From assembly GCF_018143015.1 (NCBI RefSeq), contig NC_054750.1, forward strand, positions 8,584,501 to 8,648,500: DNA of 64,000 nucleotides. Direction: 5' to 3'. This DNA comes from Lytechinus variegatus. Lineage: Eukaryota; Echinodermata; Echinoidea; Temnopleuroida; Toxopneustidae. The stretch's first letter is position 1, and every line of letters begins with the position of its first letter. Below the pieces are notes generated by a model that worked only from the letters and a program-made list of their open reading frames with translations, did not search any database and was not told the DNA's origin. This document shows, in pieces, positions 53,870-63,264 of this stretch. The position numbers and the translations under genes were made by a program.

Positions 53870-55913
53870 GTGCTGCTTTGACTTTTTTTTCTGTAAAACG
53901 CAACACGAATTCAAGTGCAGGATTTATTAAATGCTTACTGGTACTTTCTTTGCCCAATATTTGATGAGATTTCTAAACAACCATGATCCCTTTAATAAAA
54001 AAATATTTGTGTAACACCAAATTTGATTGATCACGAAGGTGTCTTGCCAGTTATATTCATCCTCATGTTATTATGACTCTAAATCTTACCTCGATTCGTA
54101 TTCAACATGTTAAATTGTATTTTTTCATTTCGCCTCAATTTGCCAATTCATATATTTATCATTATTTAAGATCATACTTTTTTCCATATTATATCAGTAC
54201 TCTGCATACTCGTATTTTCAATATTGTATCATTTTTGTTTTACCTCCAGTTGACATTCTTCTAATTTGAAATGTTACAGAATTCATTGTCTCTGTTACCC
54301 TTCTTCGTATAATTTGTAGTCTCATACTTCCATTTCCCTGACCTCTCTTTTACTCCCCTCTCTCCCTCTACTTTCTATCTTCCTCTTCCTTTCCTCCCTC
54401 TTTTCCTTTATCTTCTTCTCTTCTTCTAATAATCATTTTCTACATCCTCTTCCTCCTTTTCTTCTCCTTCTTGACCATGTATTATCTTTCTCTCGCCCTT
54501 TTCTATCTACTTCCTTTCTCTTCTCTTCTTCTTCTTAATCCTTTTTTCTTCATCATTCTCTTTCTCATCCTCTTTTTTCTTTTTGTTGTCCTTGTTCTTT
54601 TTCTCCTTCTGGTCTTGAATCTTGTAGTCCTGAATATGTATTACTAGTAAATGTTTTCGAAATTATTGTATATTAGTAATATACATAAGTACAGTAATTT
54701 ATTTATGTCATAAATGTACTTTTTAATTGTGGAAATATTTCTGTAAGAATGTCAAACTGTGCACTTCTTGATATTATATTGTATATCCATGAGCAATTCA
54801 GTACTTGTGGCTGTGATACATTCCTAATAAATACCTCATTTATGGGGTAGCACGGGCAGAGTACCCTGATCAAATGTTGATGACCATTTTTTTTCCTTGT
54901 CAGAAAATTGTTTCTGGGAATGGCAGTGACCGTTGACCGACCATTTTCCCATTTCTTTTTCATTTGTCATAATTTTTTTCCATGTATGCAAGGAAATTAA
55001 AGATTTAATCTAAAAAATGCATGTAATCGGGTTTGATAATACATAGTTCTGTATTATTTTTGTTTTTAATGAGACGAAGAGATTGATTTCCAAGAAATCA
55101 CTGTTCACTCTAGAATTTTCATAGATTATGTCCCGTTTTCATGAGCAATAGTTATTTTATGCACTCATTCATTCATCCTTCCTTTCATACACTTATTTGT
55201 ATTACCCGTTATTGAAAATCAAATCATTAATCCATTCCCTTATCCATCCGACACCCATTCATTCGTTAATTCAATCATTTATCCAACATTCAATCATTTT
55301 TCAATTTATTCCTTCCTTTATCAACAAGCTCATTATTAGTAATTAATCTATCCGGTTATTTTTTCATTCATTCATTTATTCATCCATTCGTTCATTCATT
55401 CATATAATTAAATTACTCTCTACTCTGAAAAGTATGTAAAGATTTCCTTTTTTCTCTTGAAAGTGGATGTTGCAGGATTGAGTCATGCTTTTCTTCACGT
55501 TCAATACTTGAACATGCTCATGTTTATTTGGGCTTGGTATAAGTTTTAATGCATGTAATTCTCATAATACTAGCACTAGGACTTCTTCAGTACAAATTTC
55601 TTTATGAAAGTGAGGTAGGTTAAGTGCAAAGTAAAGTGGCAGCTTTTGATCAGTATTTCCCAAGCCTGGTAGCTAAGGACCAATGAAAATATTACAAATC
55701 AAAACTTAAATGCTGCAAAAAACACCCTACATTTTAACACATATTCATTACGAATGCAAGTATCTTAATTCATTTCTATAATGACAACACAACAAAGTGA
55801 ATAGAATGCAATGTATTCATTTATCTATATTTATTAATATTCTTATTAGTAGGGTGGCTCCACCAATAACTGATGAAGTAATATCCTTAGAGGTCTTTAC
55901 AACACAATATGAA
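53870..55913. other. Non-coding; CT-rich and TCAT simple repeats
   Basis: A pyrimidine-rich tract lies at about 54340-54610 (CTTCTTCTTC types). A degenerate (ATTC)n tract lies at about 55160-55410. No gene was recognised. Confidence 0.55.
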
Positions 55914-56216
55914 AATAATGGATTTTAAAGACGGCTTGACGATTTAAAATGATTTATTAGCGGGCTAGCAAAATACACATTTTAGTTTGTTTTGATTTTG
56001 AAAGGGGGCGTGGTTGCCCGAGAAAGGGCTCGTGACCCGACCCGTAAAGGGCGGGGCAGCGCTTTTTGGCGCCCGCGCCAAAGAATTTGGGCACAATGCC
56101 AGACATTTGCCGCGGTTGAGCTATGCGCGGATAAAAGTGCGGGGAATGCTTCATTTTCGTTTTGGCTTTCAATGAAGAGAGATGACGGTGCATGTGTAAA
56201 GCGTGCTTACAAAATT
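55914..56216 (+). repeat. Ngaro-like direct repeat A1
   Basis: 303 bp from AATAATGGATTTTAAAG to GCTTACAAAATT. It is the same as 62962-63264 on base-by-base reading. GC-rich in the middle (GGGCGGGGCAGCGC), probably including the promoter. Confidence 0.85.
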
Positions 56217-56588
56217 TTTTGAAAATTTTCTTTCGGCACTGGCAACTAGAATTGGACACTAGGCCTAGGTGGCAGATATTTCGACATTTGTCTAGCTACC
56301 TATACCGGATATCTACACAAAGGATTCATACTTTTATTGGATTATACAGACGCTGATTTCAGTTTTTTACTGTCTTCAGACTTCAGCCTCAGGAATTGTT
56401 GCCGTAGAACTAAGACTAAGTTAGCTGTGCCGATTTGTGGACCTAAAAGATTCAGTTTGCAACTTCAGGATTGAATTTTTTCTTGGCGGTTCGCTTGATT
56501 GAACTTTGGAGGTGATTGCATCCAGGATTCATTGGACTTGGGCTGAGTGACGGAGCTTCGAGTCTAACTCTAGTTTCGCGAGTTGATC
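56217..56588 (+). other. 5' leader of the Ngaro-like element
   Basis: Non-coding sequence between A1 and the Gag start. Confidence 0.6.
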
Positions 56589-57821
56589 ATGCCAAAGGTT
56601 AAGGCCAAGAAAATAACGACCGCAGGTGCGAGGAAGGGAGATGACACACCGAAGAGGAGGCCGGGTCGGCCGAGAGGTCCACGGGCGACGTCAACCCCCG
56701 CAGGTGTGGATCTGGGGCTGGGAGGCGGCAACAACGGGCCAGGAAGGAGCGGTGAGTTAAATCCCTCTCAGTCTCAAGTTGTCGATGTTGATGAAAAAAG
56801 TGGTAGGCCTAGGTCTAAAGTTAGTGATAAAATGGCAGAGCTAGATCTAGATCTAGTGGGGCGGGAAGGCCAGGCGCCCGTGGGCAGATCTATTGCTTGG
56901 CATGAGATAGTAGCACAGGAGTCGGATACCGGTAGCTCGGGGCAGGCTCAGCCAGCAGTTTCAGTGCCGGCGCGGTCGGCAGGGGTAGCCGAAGATCTAG
57001 GCCTAGATCTAGTGGAGGTCGGTGTTGAGAGATCTGAGCCCCAGGCGCCTAGGCTTTCTGCCGTGTTGGGGGCACCGGAACCATTTATTAGCGCATGCGA
57101 CCCACTAGGTGTGGAAGTGGCTATCTCACTGAAGGAAAAAATTTGGGCAAGTGAATATATAGATTTGGGAGTGCTCCTTAAGCATAATAATGCACGTGAT
57201 GAGTTTGGGGCCTTGAGTGTAGGTGACACCACTTTGAGTTTGTGTCAATCGGGATCTGGCCTTGGTTTGCAACTTCAACCTCAATCAAAGGCTAAGAAAA
57301 TCATGTCGGTAGAGCAGTGGACTTCGGTGTTTCTAGTATTTGCCTCAATTTACACTGAGAAGCACATGGAAAGGAGCAGGGAGCTCATGAAATATATGGA
57401 TTTGATAAGGCATGCAGCCCGTGCGTTTGCAGGTTATGGCTGGCGTGACTATGACACTCAGTTTAGGAGCAAGCAGGCGCGTTTACCCGGGCGATCCTGG
57501 GCGAGCGTCGACGCCGAGTTGTGGTTGATGCTGGTGGCCTCTAATGGTCCGCGGCAGCGCCACAATTTACCCCATGCCCCTCGCCATCAGTTCTACAGAG
57601 GGGAGTACGGCGCGAAAAAATCTTTTCCCTTCGGAGGAAAGGGACCCGGAGCCAATGGCACACCCAGCCGAGGCGTGTGCTTTGCCTTTAATAGAGGCAA
57701 GTGCATGCGAGGCAAAGCTTGCATCTATGAGCACAAGTGTTCCCGCTGCCAGGCGACAGGTCATGGGGCTAAGCAGTGTAGCCAAGGGCGGGCCGGTTCC
57801 AGTCCCGCTGGCAGTAAATAG
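56589..57821 (+). CDS. Gag-like protein of Ngaro-like element
   Basis: 410 residues from the ATG at 56589 (MPKVKAKK), the first real ATG; the frame is open slightly further upstream but without ATG. An AT-hook-like basic stretch KRRPGRPRGP is near residues 22-31. The C-terminus has two zinc motifs: CX7CX5CX3H (residues 364-382), a CCCH finger, and CX2CX4HX4C (384-397), a retroviral-type knuckle. The middle has the WRDYD..FR pattern seen in this element group. It should bind and package element RNA. It ends TAG at 57819-57821, overlapping the next frame (+1). Confidence 0.82.
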   Translation: MPKVKAKKITTAGARKGDDTPKRRPGRPRGPRATSTPAGVDLGLGGGNNGPGRSGELNPSQSQVVDVDEKSGRPRSKVSDKMAELDLDLVGREGQAPVGRSIAWHEIVAQESDTGSSGQAQPAVSVPARSAGVAEDLGLDLVEVGVERSEPQAPRLSAVLGAPEPFISACDPLGVEVAISLKEKIWASEYIDLGVLLKHNNARDEFGALSVGDTTLSLCQSGSGLGLQLQPQSKAKKIMSVEQWTSVFLVFASIYTEKHMERSRELMKYMDLIRHAARAFAGYGWRDYDTQFRSKQARLPGRSWASVDAELWLMLVASNGPRQRHNLPHAPRHQFYRGEYGAKKSFPFGGKGPGANGTPSRGVCFAFNRGKCMRGKACIYEHKCSRCQATGHGAKQCSQGRAGSSPAGSK

Positions 57822-58288
57822 GTCTACGGCTAGTGCGGTGTCGTCTATTGCTCCGACCCCTATTAAGTTAGCACGTTTGGTGCCCATGTTAGCTACTTAT
57901 CCTAATCAGGAGCATGCTCAGTGCTTGTATAATGGTTTTAAGTTTGGTTTTTCATTACATTTTGAAGGGGACAGGGTCCCATTGGTTGTTAAAAACCTGA
58001 AATCAGCATTCGAGCACATGGATGCGTTGAAAAAGAAATTGAGGGATGAAATAGACTTAGGTAGGATAGTTGGGCCTTTTGTTGTTCCTCCCTTCGAGAA
58101 TATGAGGTGTTCACCAGTGGGGTTGGTGCCCAAAAAGGCCCCAGGGGAGTTCCGTATGATTCAACATTTATCGGCACCCAGGGGAAATTCAGTTAATGAT
58201 GGCATACCGGAGGGGCAGTGTACAGTAACATATTCGTCCTTTGATTCGGCGGTAGATATTGTGACGCAATTGGGGCGGGTGCCCTTAT
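57763..58288 (+). pseudogene. Reverse transcriptase, N-terminal part (frame broken at ~58288)
   Basis: The frame is open from 57544, but the first 200 bases overlap Gag's zinc region. ATG 57763 (MGLSSVAKGG) is a likelier start, unless Gag-Pol frameshifting is used. Recognisable motifs: DLGRIVGPFVVPPF, CSPVGLVPKKAPGEFRMIQHLS and SSFDSAVDIV, typical of DIRS/Ngaro polymerases upstream of the first catalytic aspartate. The homology leaves this frame near 58288 and continues in another, as expected after loss of one base. The nonsense tail continues to 58368. Confidence 0.8.
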
Positions 58289-59450
58289 GGGAAAGACTGA
58301 CATTAAGTCAGCTTTCAGGCTCTTGCCTGTTCACCCAAAAGATTTTGAGTTGCTTGGGATGTATATAGATGGTCGTTACTATTTTGATCGTTGTTTGCCG
58401 ATGGGCTGCGCAGTTTCTTGTTCCACTTTTGAATGTTTTAGTACTTTTTTAGAGTTTTGCGCGAGAAAAGTTGCGAAGTCGCAAAATATTGTCCATTATT
58501 TGGATGATTTCTTTTTTGCAGGCGGCCCTGCCTCGGAGGATTGCAGGCGGGCAATGCATTGTTTTGAAGCAATTTGCGAACGATTTGGGGTGCCCATAGC
58601 GCGAGAAAAAACGGAAGGCCCGACCACACAGTTGTCATATCTTGGGCTGGTAATAGATAGCGTTTCTCAGCAGGTTCGGGTACCGGAGGACAAAATTGAG
58701 AAATTAGTAGGGAAATTAAATTGGGCGGTACAGAAACAAAAAATTTCCCTAAGAGACATTCAGTCGATTGTAGGTAGTCTAAACTTTGTATGTAAGGCAA
58801 TTGCTCCAGGGCGAGCATTCATGAGACGGCTCATTGACTTAACTAAGAGCGTTAAGCGTCCTTTTCACATGGTTAGGTTGACGAGAGGGGCTAAGGCTGA
58901 CTTGCGGGTTTGGTTGGAGTTCTTGGCACATTTTAATGGTCAAGTTTTCTTCCGGGCTCCAGGCTGGTTTGGAAGCGAGGAAATTCAGTTTTTCACTGAT
59001 GCGGCGGCTGGCATTGGTTTTGGAATTTTCTTTGGAGGCAGGTGGGCTCAATCCAGGTGGCCTGCTGATTTCCAGGCCGATAGGAGGTCTATAGCTTTTT
59101 TAGAGCTATTCCCTATTTGGGTAGGCTTGGAGATTTGGGGCATGGAGCTAAAGGACAAGAATATATTGTTTAATTGTGATAATCAGGCCGTGGTGGCAGT
59201 ACTTAACAAGCAGTCGGCGCTATGCCCTGATATTATGGTTTTGGTGAGGAAGGTGGTGATTATATGTTTAAGCAATAATATAGTGTTGAGGGTTAGGCAT
59301 GTACATGGATGTGATAATGGTATAGCTGATGCACTATCTCGATTTCAGATGCCGAGGTTCCATGCGTTAGCACCGGGGGCCGCCCGGGAGGGCGTGGAGG
59401 TTCCAGTCCGTCTTTGGAAGAGCTGGCTATCGAGAGAAGTCGACTGCTGA
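58287..59450 (+). CDS. Reverse transcriptase/RNase H, C-terminal part
   Basis: 387 codons in the second frame. RT motif A is TDIKSAF with Asp5; the YLDD active site is at residues 71-74. RNase H follows with FFTDAA (Asp238), LELFP (Glu273), NCDNQ (Asp298) and IADALSR (Asp348), so all four metal-binding residues are present. It ends TGA at 59448-59450, overlapping the ATG of the recombinase (TGATG). The first in-frame ATG at 58287 is fortuitous: the protein originally continued from the upstream frame. Confidence 0.85.
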   Translation: MGKTDIKSAFRLLPVHPKDFELLGMYIDGRYYFDRCLPMGCAVSCSTFECFSTFLEFCARKVAKSQNIVHYLDDFFFAGGPASEDCRRAMHCFEAICERFGVPIAREKTEGPTTQLSYLGLVIDSVSQQVRVPEDKIEKLVGKLNWAVQKQKISLRDIQSIVGSLNFVCKAIAPGRAFMRRLIDLTKSVKRPFHMVRLTRGAKADLRVWLEFLAHFNGQVFFRAPGWFGSEEIQFFTDAAAGIGFGIFFGGRWAQSRWPADFQADRRSIAFLELFPIWVGLEIWGMELKDKNILFNCDNQAVVAVLNKQSALCPDIMVLVRKVVIICLSNNIVLRVRHVHGCDNGIADALSRFQMPRFHALAPGAAREGVEVPVRLWKSWLSREVDC

Positions 59451-60334
59451 TGGCTTCTAGGGCAGCTCGAACACACACAACTTACTCTATTGCCTTGGGG
59501 GCATACGTGAAATTTTGTAAAGTGTACGGATACGACCCCCAGCTACCCCCTAATGTAGAATGGGTGGCGCAGTTCATTTCTTATTTATCCTTTATGGGAT
59601 ATGCAGGGTCTACTATTCAAACATACATATCTGGGTTGGCATTTTATATGAGTTCATCTGGGCTAAAGGATGTGACCAAAAGTTTTGTGATTACAAGGTT
59701 AATTGAAGGGTGTAGGCGAAGTACTTTGAGAAGAGATGCTAGCCATCCAATCACATTGTCTGTGTGAAATAGAATGCTCGCCTACTTGAGGCATGTTTGT
59801 GGTAGTCATTACGATGTTTTGATGTACTCTGCTGCTTTTTCAGTGGCATTTTATGGTTTGTTGAGAGTTAGTGAGTTGACAGTAGAGTCCAGGCATAGAT
59901 GCGAGTCTATTCTGCAGCACACAGATGTTAGGGTAACTGGCGATGCACCGCATCGCAGGGTGGAATTATTCCTAAGGAAGTCAAAGACTGACCAGCGGGG
60001 AAATGGGTGCACCATTTCGATACCAGAGTTGGGGACAGTTAGCTGCCCTGTGATGGCGGTTATTCGTTATTTAGAAATCCGCCCAAAGAATGGTGGAGCC
60101 TTCTTTTGTTCATATGGTGCTCTCCCGCTAACTAGGCGTGAATTTGGAAACATGATAAAACGATGTTTGACATACGGGGATATGCCGGCGGCAATGTTTT
60201 CATCGCATTCCTTTCGTATTGGGGCGGCTACGACCGCTGCCATGGCCGGTTGCTCGGATGAAGAAATCCAACGCATGGGGCGTTGGGTTTCGAGTGCACA
60301 TCGGAGATATATAAGACTCGACATGGTTAAGTAA
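59450..60334 (+). pseudogene. Tyrosine recombinase with one in-frame stop
   Basis: 295 codons from ATG 59450 to TAA 60334, interrupted by TGA at 59765-59767 (codon 106); the frame is otherwise intact. The N-terminal core-binding part (TTYSIALGAYVKFCKVYG) is followed by the catalytic domain: Arg in LLRVSEL, Lys in RKSKTDQ, H-x-x-R in SHSFRIGAAT, Trp in GRW, and the nucleophile Tyr in HRRYIRLD. This is the R-K-HxxR-W-Y set of DIRS-type recombinases. The protein joins circular element DNA into the genome. The stop falls where a CGA arginine codon could have become TGA. The downstream frame also opens with ATG at 59774. Confidence 0.85.
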
Positions 60335-61155
60335 AAAAAAAAAAAAAAAAAAAAAAGAACGAAAATACATATGAAATGATGATTTTAGGTTATTTGACAT
60401 TTTGACCAAAATCAGGTGTAAGTTATCTTCCAATAATGTCACAACGCGTTTACTTTACACGAGGACATGTGCTTTAATCAAAGCCGTGGCCGATGGGTTG
60501 TTGGATATTTGGGTGTATAATTCTCAATATATCTGCTTACATGGTATTGTTTTATTTTATTCAGCCCTATTCAGAAGCAGGGTGGTATGTTCAGTGCCAA
60601 GAGGCCTGTTTACAAAGGAGCCCTTGTTACAGTATACATTATACATTATACATTATGCATCATATATTATACATTATACATTATACATTATTACATTCTT
60701 TATACAAAATGAAGAAAGAGATGGTACTATATTGATGGGAATGTGTTTTATACGTTATACATTATACATTATACCTTATACATTTTACATTATACATTAT
60801 ACCTTATACATTTTACATTATACATTATACATTATTATAAATTGATTGGAATGTGCTCAGACATTATACATTATACATTATTATATATTGGTTGGAATGT
60901 GTTTATACATTATACATTATTACATTATACAAAAGGAAGAAAGGGATAGTACTATATTGATTGGAAGGTGTTTGGAACATCAGATTGATCATAACGACCC
61001 CCCCCCCCCCCCCCCCCCCCCTGTACATGTTGATATCAATATACATGTATCATCGAAATAACTCTGGGCTTAATATTGAATGAGTAAGTGAGGGTTTAAT
61101 GATATCACACAATTACGAGCATTCTGCTTTTTAGAGAGAATGTTACAACGGTATA
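60335..61155. repeat. Poly-A, (TATACAT)n and poly-C low-complexity region
   Basis: An A tract of about 22 bp lies right after the recombinase stop. ATTATACATT repeats lie at about 60632-60935, and a C tract of about 22 bp at 61000-61021. The spurious open frames here are repeat artefacts. Confidence 0.85.
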
Positions 61156-61887
61156 ATGACGTGTTTAATATCAATGCTTTCAGGATTAAGGGGAGGGGTC
61201 AAAAATGTGATTACATACATTGTATCTTGGAGGGGAAAACCCCGTGATGAAGGGGTGGTGAAGGGTAGCAGACCTTTCAGGGGGAAATTTTCATACTTCA
61301 AAATTCTGCCCAGCCCTCTTTTCTTGTTTTCTATTACAGGACCTGTGGTGTGGATCATAGGGGACTCGATAGTGTTTTGGGCACATCGCAGGGCGAAGAA
61401 CACCGGCGAGGCTGACCTTGGACTTGGAACGTCGGTCCGTTGGTTGGGAAAAAGGGGGCTACGAATTGAAGGGGTAAGCGATTGGTTAGATAAGATGGGT
61501 CGGAGTGAACCAAAGCCTTCAGTAGTAGTATTGCATGTAGGAACGAATGACATTGAGGCACTGTCCAAGAAGAAGCTGGCTAGTTTGACGTATAGACTTT
61601 TTGACGCCAATAAGGACAAATTTCAAATAGTGTGGTCGGACATTTTGGAGAGGGTTTGGTACCCCGCTGGCTGTACAGGAGATCAAGGTAAATTGGACTT
61701 AAAGAGAAGGGCGGCCAATAGGTACGCCAAGGCTTTAGCTGCAAGATTTCATGGTAAAGCCATACCGCATCCATCAATATCCCATAATGACATTTCGCTG
61801 TACAGAACTGATGGCCTACATCTGGCCGATGAAGGGTTGGACAGATTTATCAGTGAGTTAAAAGTTGGTCTTTCATATCTTCGTTGA
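61156..61887 (+). CDS. SGNH-type hydrolase ORF of Ngaro-like element
   Basis: 243 codons. The domain starts near residue 62 with VVWIIGDSIVFWA (block I, Ser71), then VVLHVGTNDIE (block III, Asn131) and RTDGLHLADEG (block V, Asp219 and His222). These are the catalytic residues of SGNH/GDSL esterases. SGNH-like ORFs are known from some Ngaro elements; the substrate is unknown. The first 60 codons do not look coding. A strong splice acceptor, TTTTCTTGTTTTCTATTACAG, ends at 61339, just before the domain, so the true product may be spliced from an upstream exon. The ORF is intact. Confidence 0.78.
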   Translation: MTCLISMLSGLRGGVKNVITYIVSWRGKPRDEGVVKGSRPFRGKFSYFKILPSPLFLFSITGPVVWIIGDSIVFWAHRRAKNTGEADLGLGTSVRWLGKRGLRIEGVSDWLDKMGRSEPKPSVVVLHVGTNDIEALSKKKLASLTYRLFDANKDKFQIVWSDILERVWYPAGCTGDQGKLDLKRRAANRYAKALAARFHGKAIPHPSISHNDISLYRTDGLHLADEGLDRFISELKVGLSYLR

Positions 61888-62961
61888 GTATGTATTTATA
61901 CATTTTACCTTAGTCGCTCCGGCGTGACCGACTCCAGACCGTCCGATCCGATAGTATGAATAAAGGTTTTGGCTGGTCTGGAGCCGGTTTCACCAGTGTG
62001 TCTATGTTTTCATAATGTATCATTTGTTGTTATTTAGCTGCTCATGCATTTACGTTCAATGTATGCATGCATTAAATCATGTTGGGGTCAGTTATGGATA
62101 ACCTAGATATACATTGTAATGGAGGAATGAGCAATGTTCCCGGGTACCCCCCCCCCCCCCCCCCCCCCCCCTGGTAAAAGCACTAAGGATAATAACGTTG
62201 GTGAATACTAGTAGAATGATCCTGTAATGGTTGCTAAGATTTATTGAATATCTTGGTAGATACGAGTAAAATTTTGACGTGTTTGTTGGCGGTCGATCAT
62301 ATATAAATAAATTATATATTCTCGTTTGGCGGTAATTTGGCAATTAGGCCACCTGAAACACGTATTTTCCAAGAATAATTGGGTATTTCTGGTCATGCCA
62401 GGGCAGGCATGTGGATTTTAATCAATTATGTTATGTTATTATGTAAGTTGCAGGTCCCCACTCGTTACCTAGGTGAGGGGGACCTATTTGTACATACAAA
62501 TGTTTGAGAACGCTGTTAAACTGAAATAATTGTGTCATGCTTAAAGTTTAATCTTAGCCTGACCTGATCTTAAAGGCGGGCAGGCTGGTCTATAGTCATG
62601 GGCATTCATATATCTCTATATGCTATATTTATGTCATCTGTAATCCACCGATAGCTCATAATTAATAGCTGTGCTGGGATTCCGGTCCGGCTAGCAGGGA
62701 ACCAGTGGGAAAACAGCCATGAATTTTAAACATTGAAGAACTTACGAGGGGGGCCTTCTAGCCGGGGGTTTAACCCCTCTCCGAGGAGCTTATTAAACAA
62801 GGGTATCGGTTGGTTACAGACATTATCGGTATATGTATATGTGATGATATTCATACACTGTACACAAAAAGCAGAATTGGTAAAGATGCACATTCATCTC
62901 TATTTTCATTAAAGCCACGACAAATCGCAATTCACTTGTTCTTGTTGTTTTGTTAGCCGTG
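61888..62961 (+). other. 3' non-coding part of the Ngaro-like element
   Basis: It contains an imperfect hairpin with AATAAA in its loop (61923-61994), a C tract of about 24 bp (62147-62170) and a hairpin AGGTCCCC...GGGGGACCT (62453-62486). A poly-A signal here would end transcripts before A2. No ORF. Confidence 0.6.
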
Positions 62962-63264
62962 AATAATGGATTTTAAAGACGGCTTGACGATTTAAAATGA
63001 TTTATTAGCGGGCTAGCAAAATACACATTTTAGTTTGTTTTGATTTTGAAAGGGGGCGTGGTTGCCCGAGAAAGGGCTCGTGACCCGACCCGTAAAGGGC
63101 GGGGCAGCGCTTTTTGGCGCCCGCGCCAAAGAATTTGGGCACAATGCCAGACATTTGCCGCGGTTGAGCTATGCGCGGATAAAAGTGCGGGGAATGCTTC
63201 ATTTTCGTTTTGGCTTTCAATGAAGAGAGATGACGGTGCATGTGTAAAGCGTGCTTACAAAATT
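62962..63264 (+). repeat. Ngaro-like direct repeat A2
   Basis: Second copy of the 303-bp repeat. After it comes CCCACCTCCTCCCC, which is not found before it, so the B1/B2 part of the expected split repeats is missing or too short to see. Confidence 0.85.

Larger units (their letters stand above)
55914..63264 (+). mobile_element. Ngaro-like tyrosine-recombinase retrotransposon, nearly complete
   Basis: 7351 bp bounded by identical 303-bp direct repeats. The order is Gag, reverse transcriptase/RNase H, tyrosine recombinase, SGNH hydrolase, all plus strand. Such elements insert through a recombinase and not an integrase, so target duplications are not expected and none is seen. Direct rather than inverted repeats place it with Ngaro/PAT (split direct repeats: A1 - body - B1 A2 B2) and not with DIRS1. 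A1 and A2 are clear, but I could not find matching B1 and B2 sequences beside A2. One frameshift and one nonsense codon show this copy is inactive. Confidence 0.85.

Noticed and set aside
55957-56259. 100-codon minus-strand frame, repeated at 63005-63286
   Set aside because: Lies in the identical 303-bp direct repeats. It is open by chance in GC-rich sequence and opposite to element transcription.
57918-59051. Minus-strand frames opposite the reverse transcriptase
   Set aside because: Shadows of a GC-rich coding region.
60402-61061. YIIHYTLYIIHYTLY-type proteins after the recombinase
   Set aside because: Translations of the ATTATACATT microsatellite inside the Ngaro-like element.
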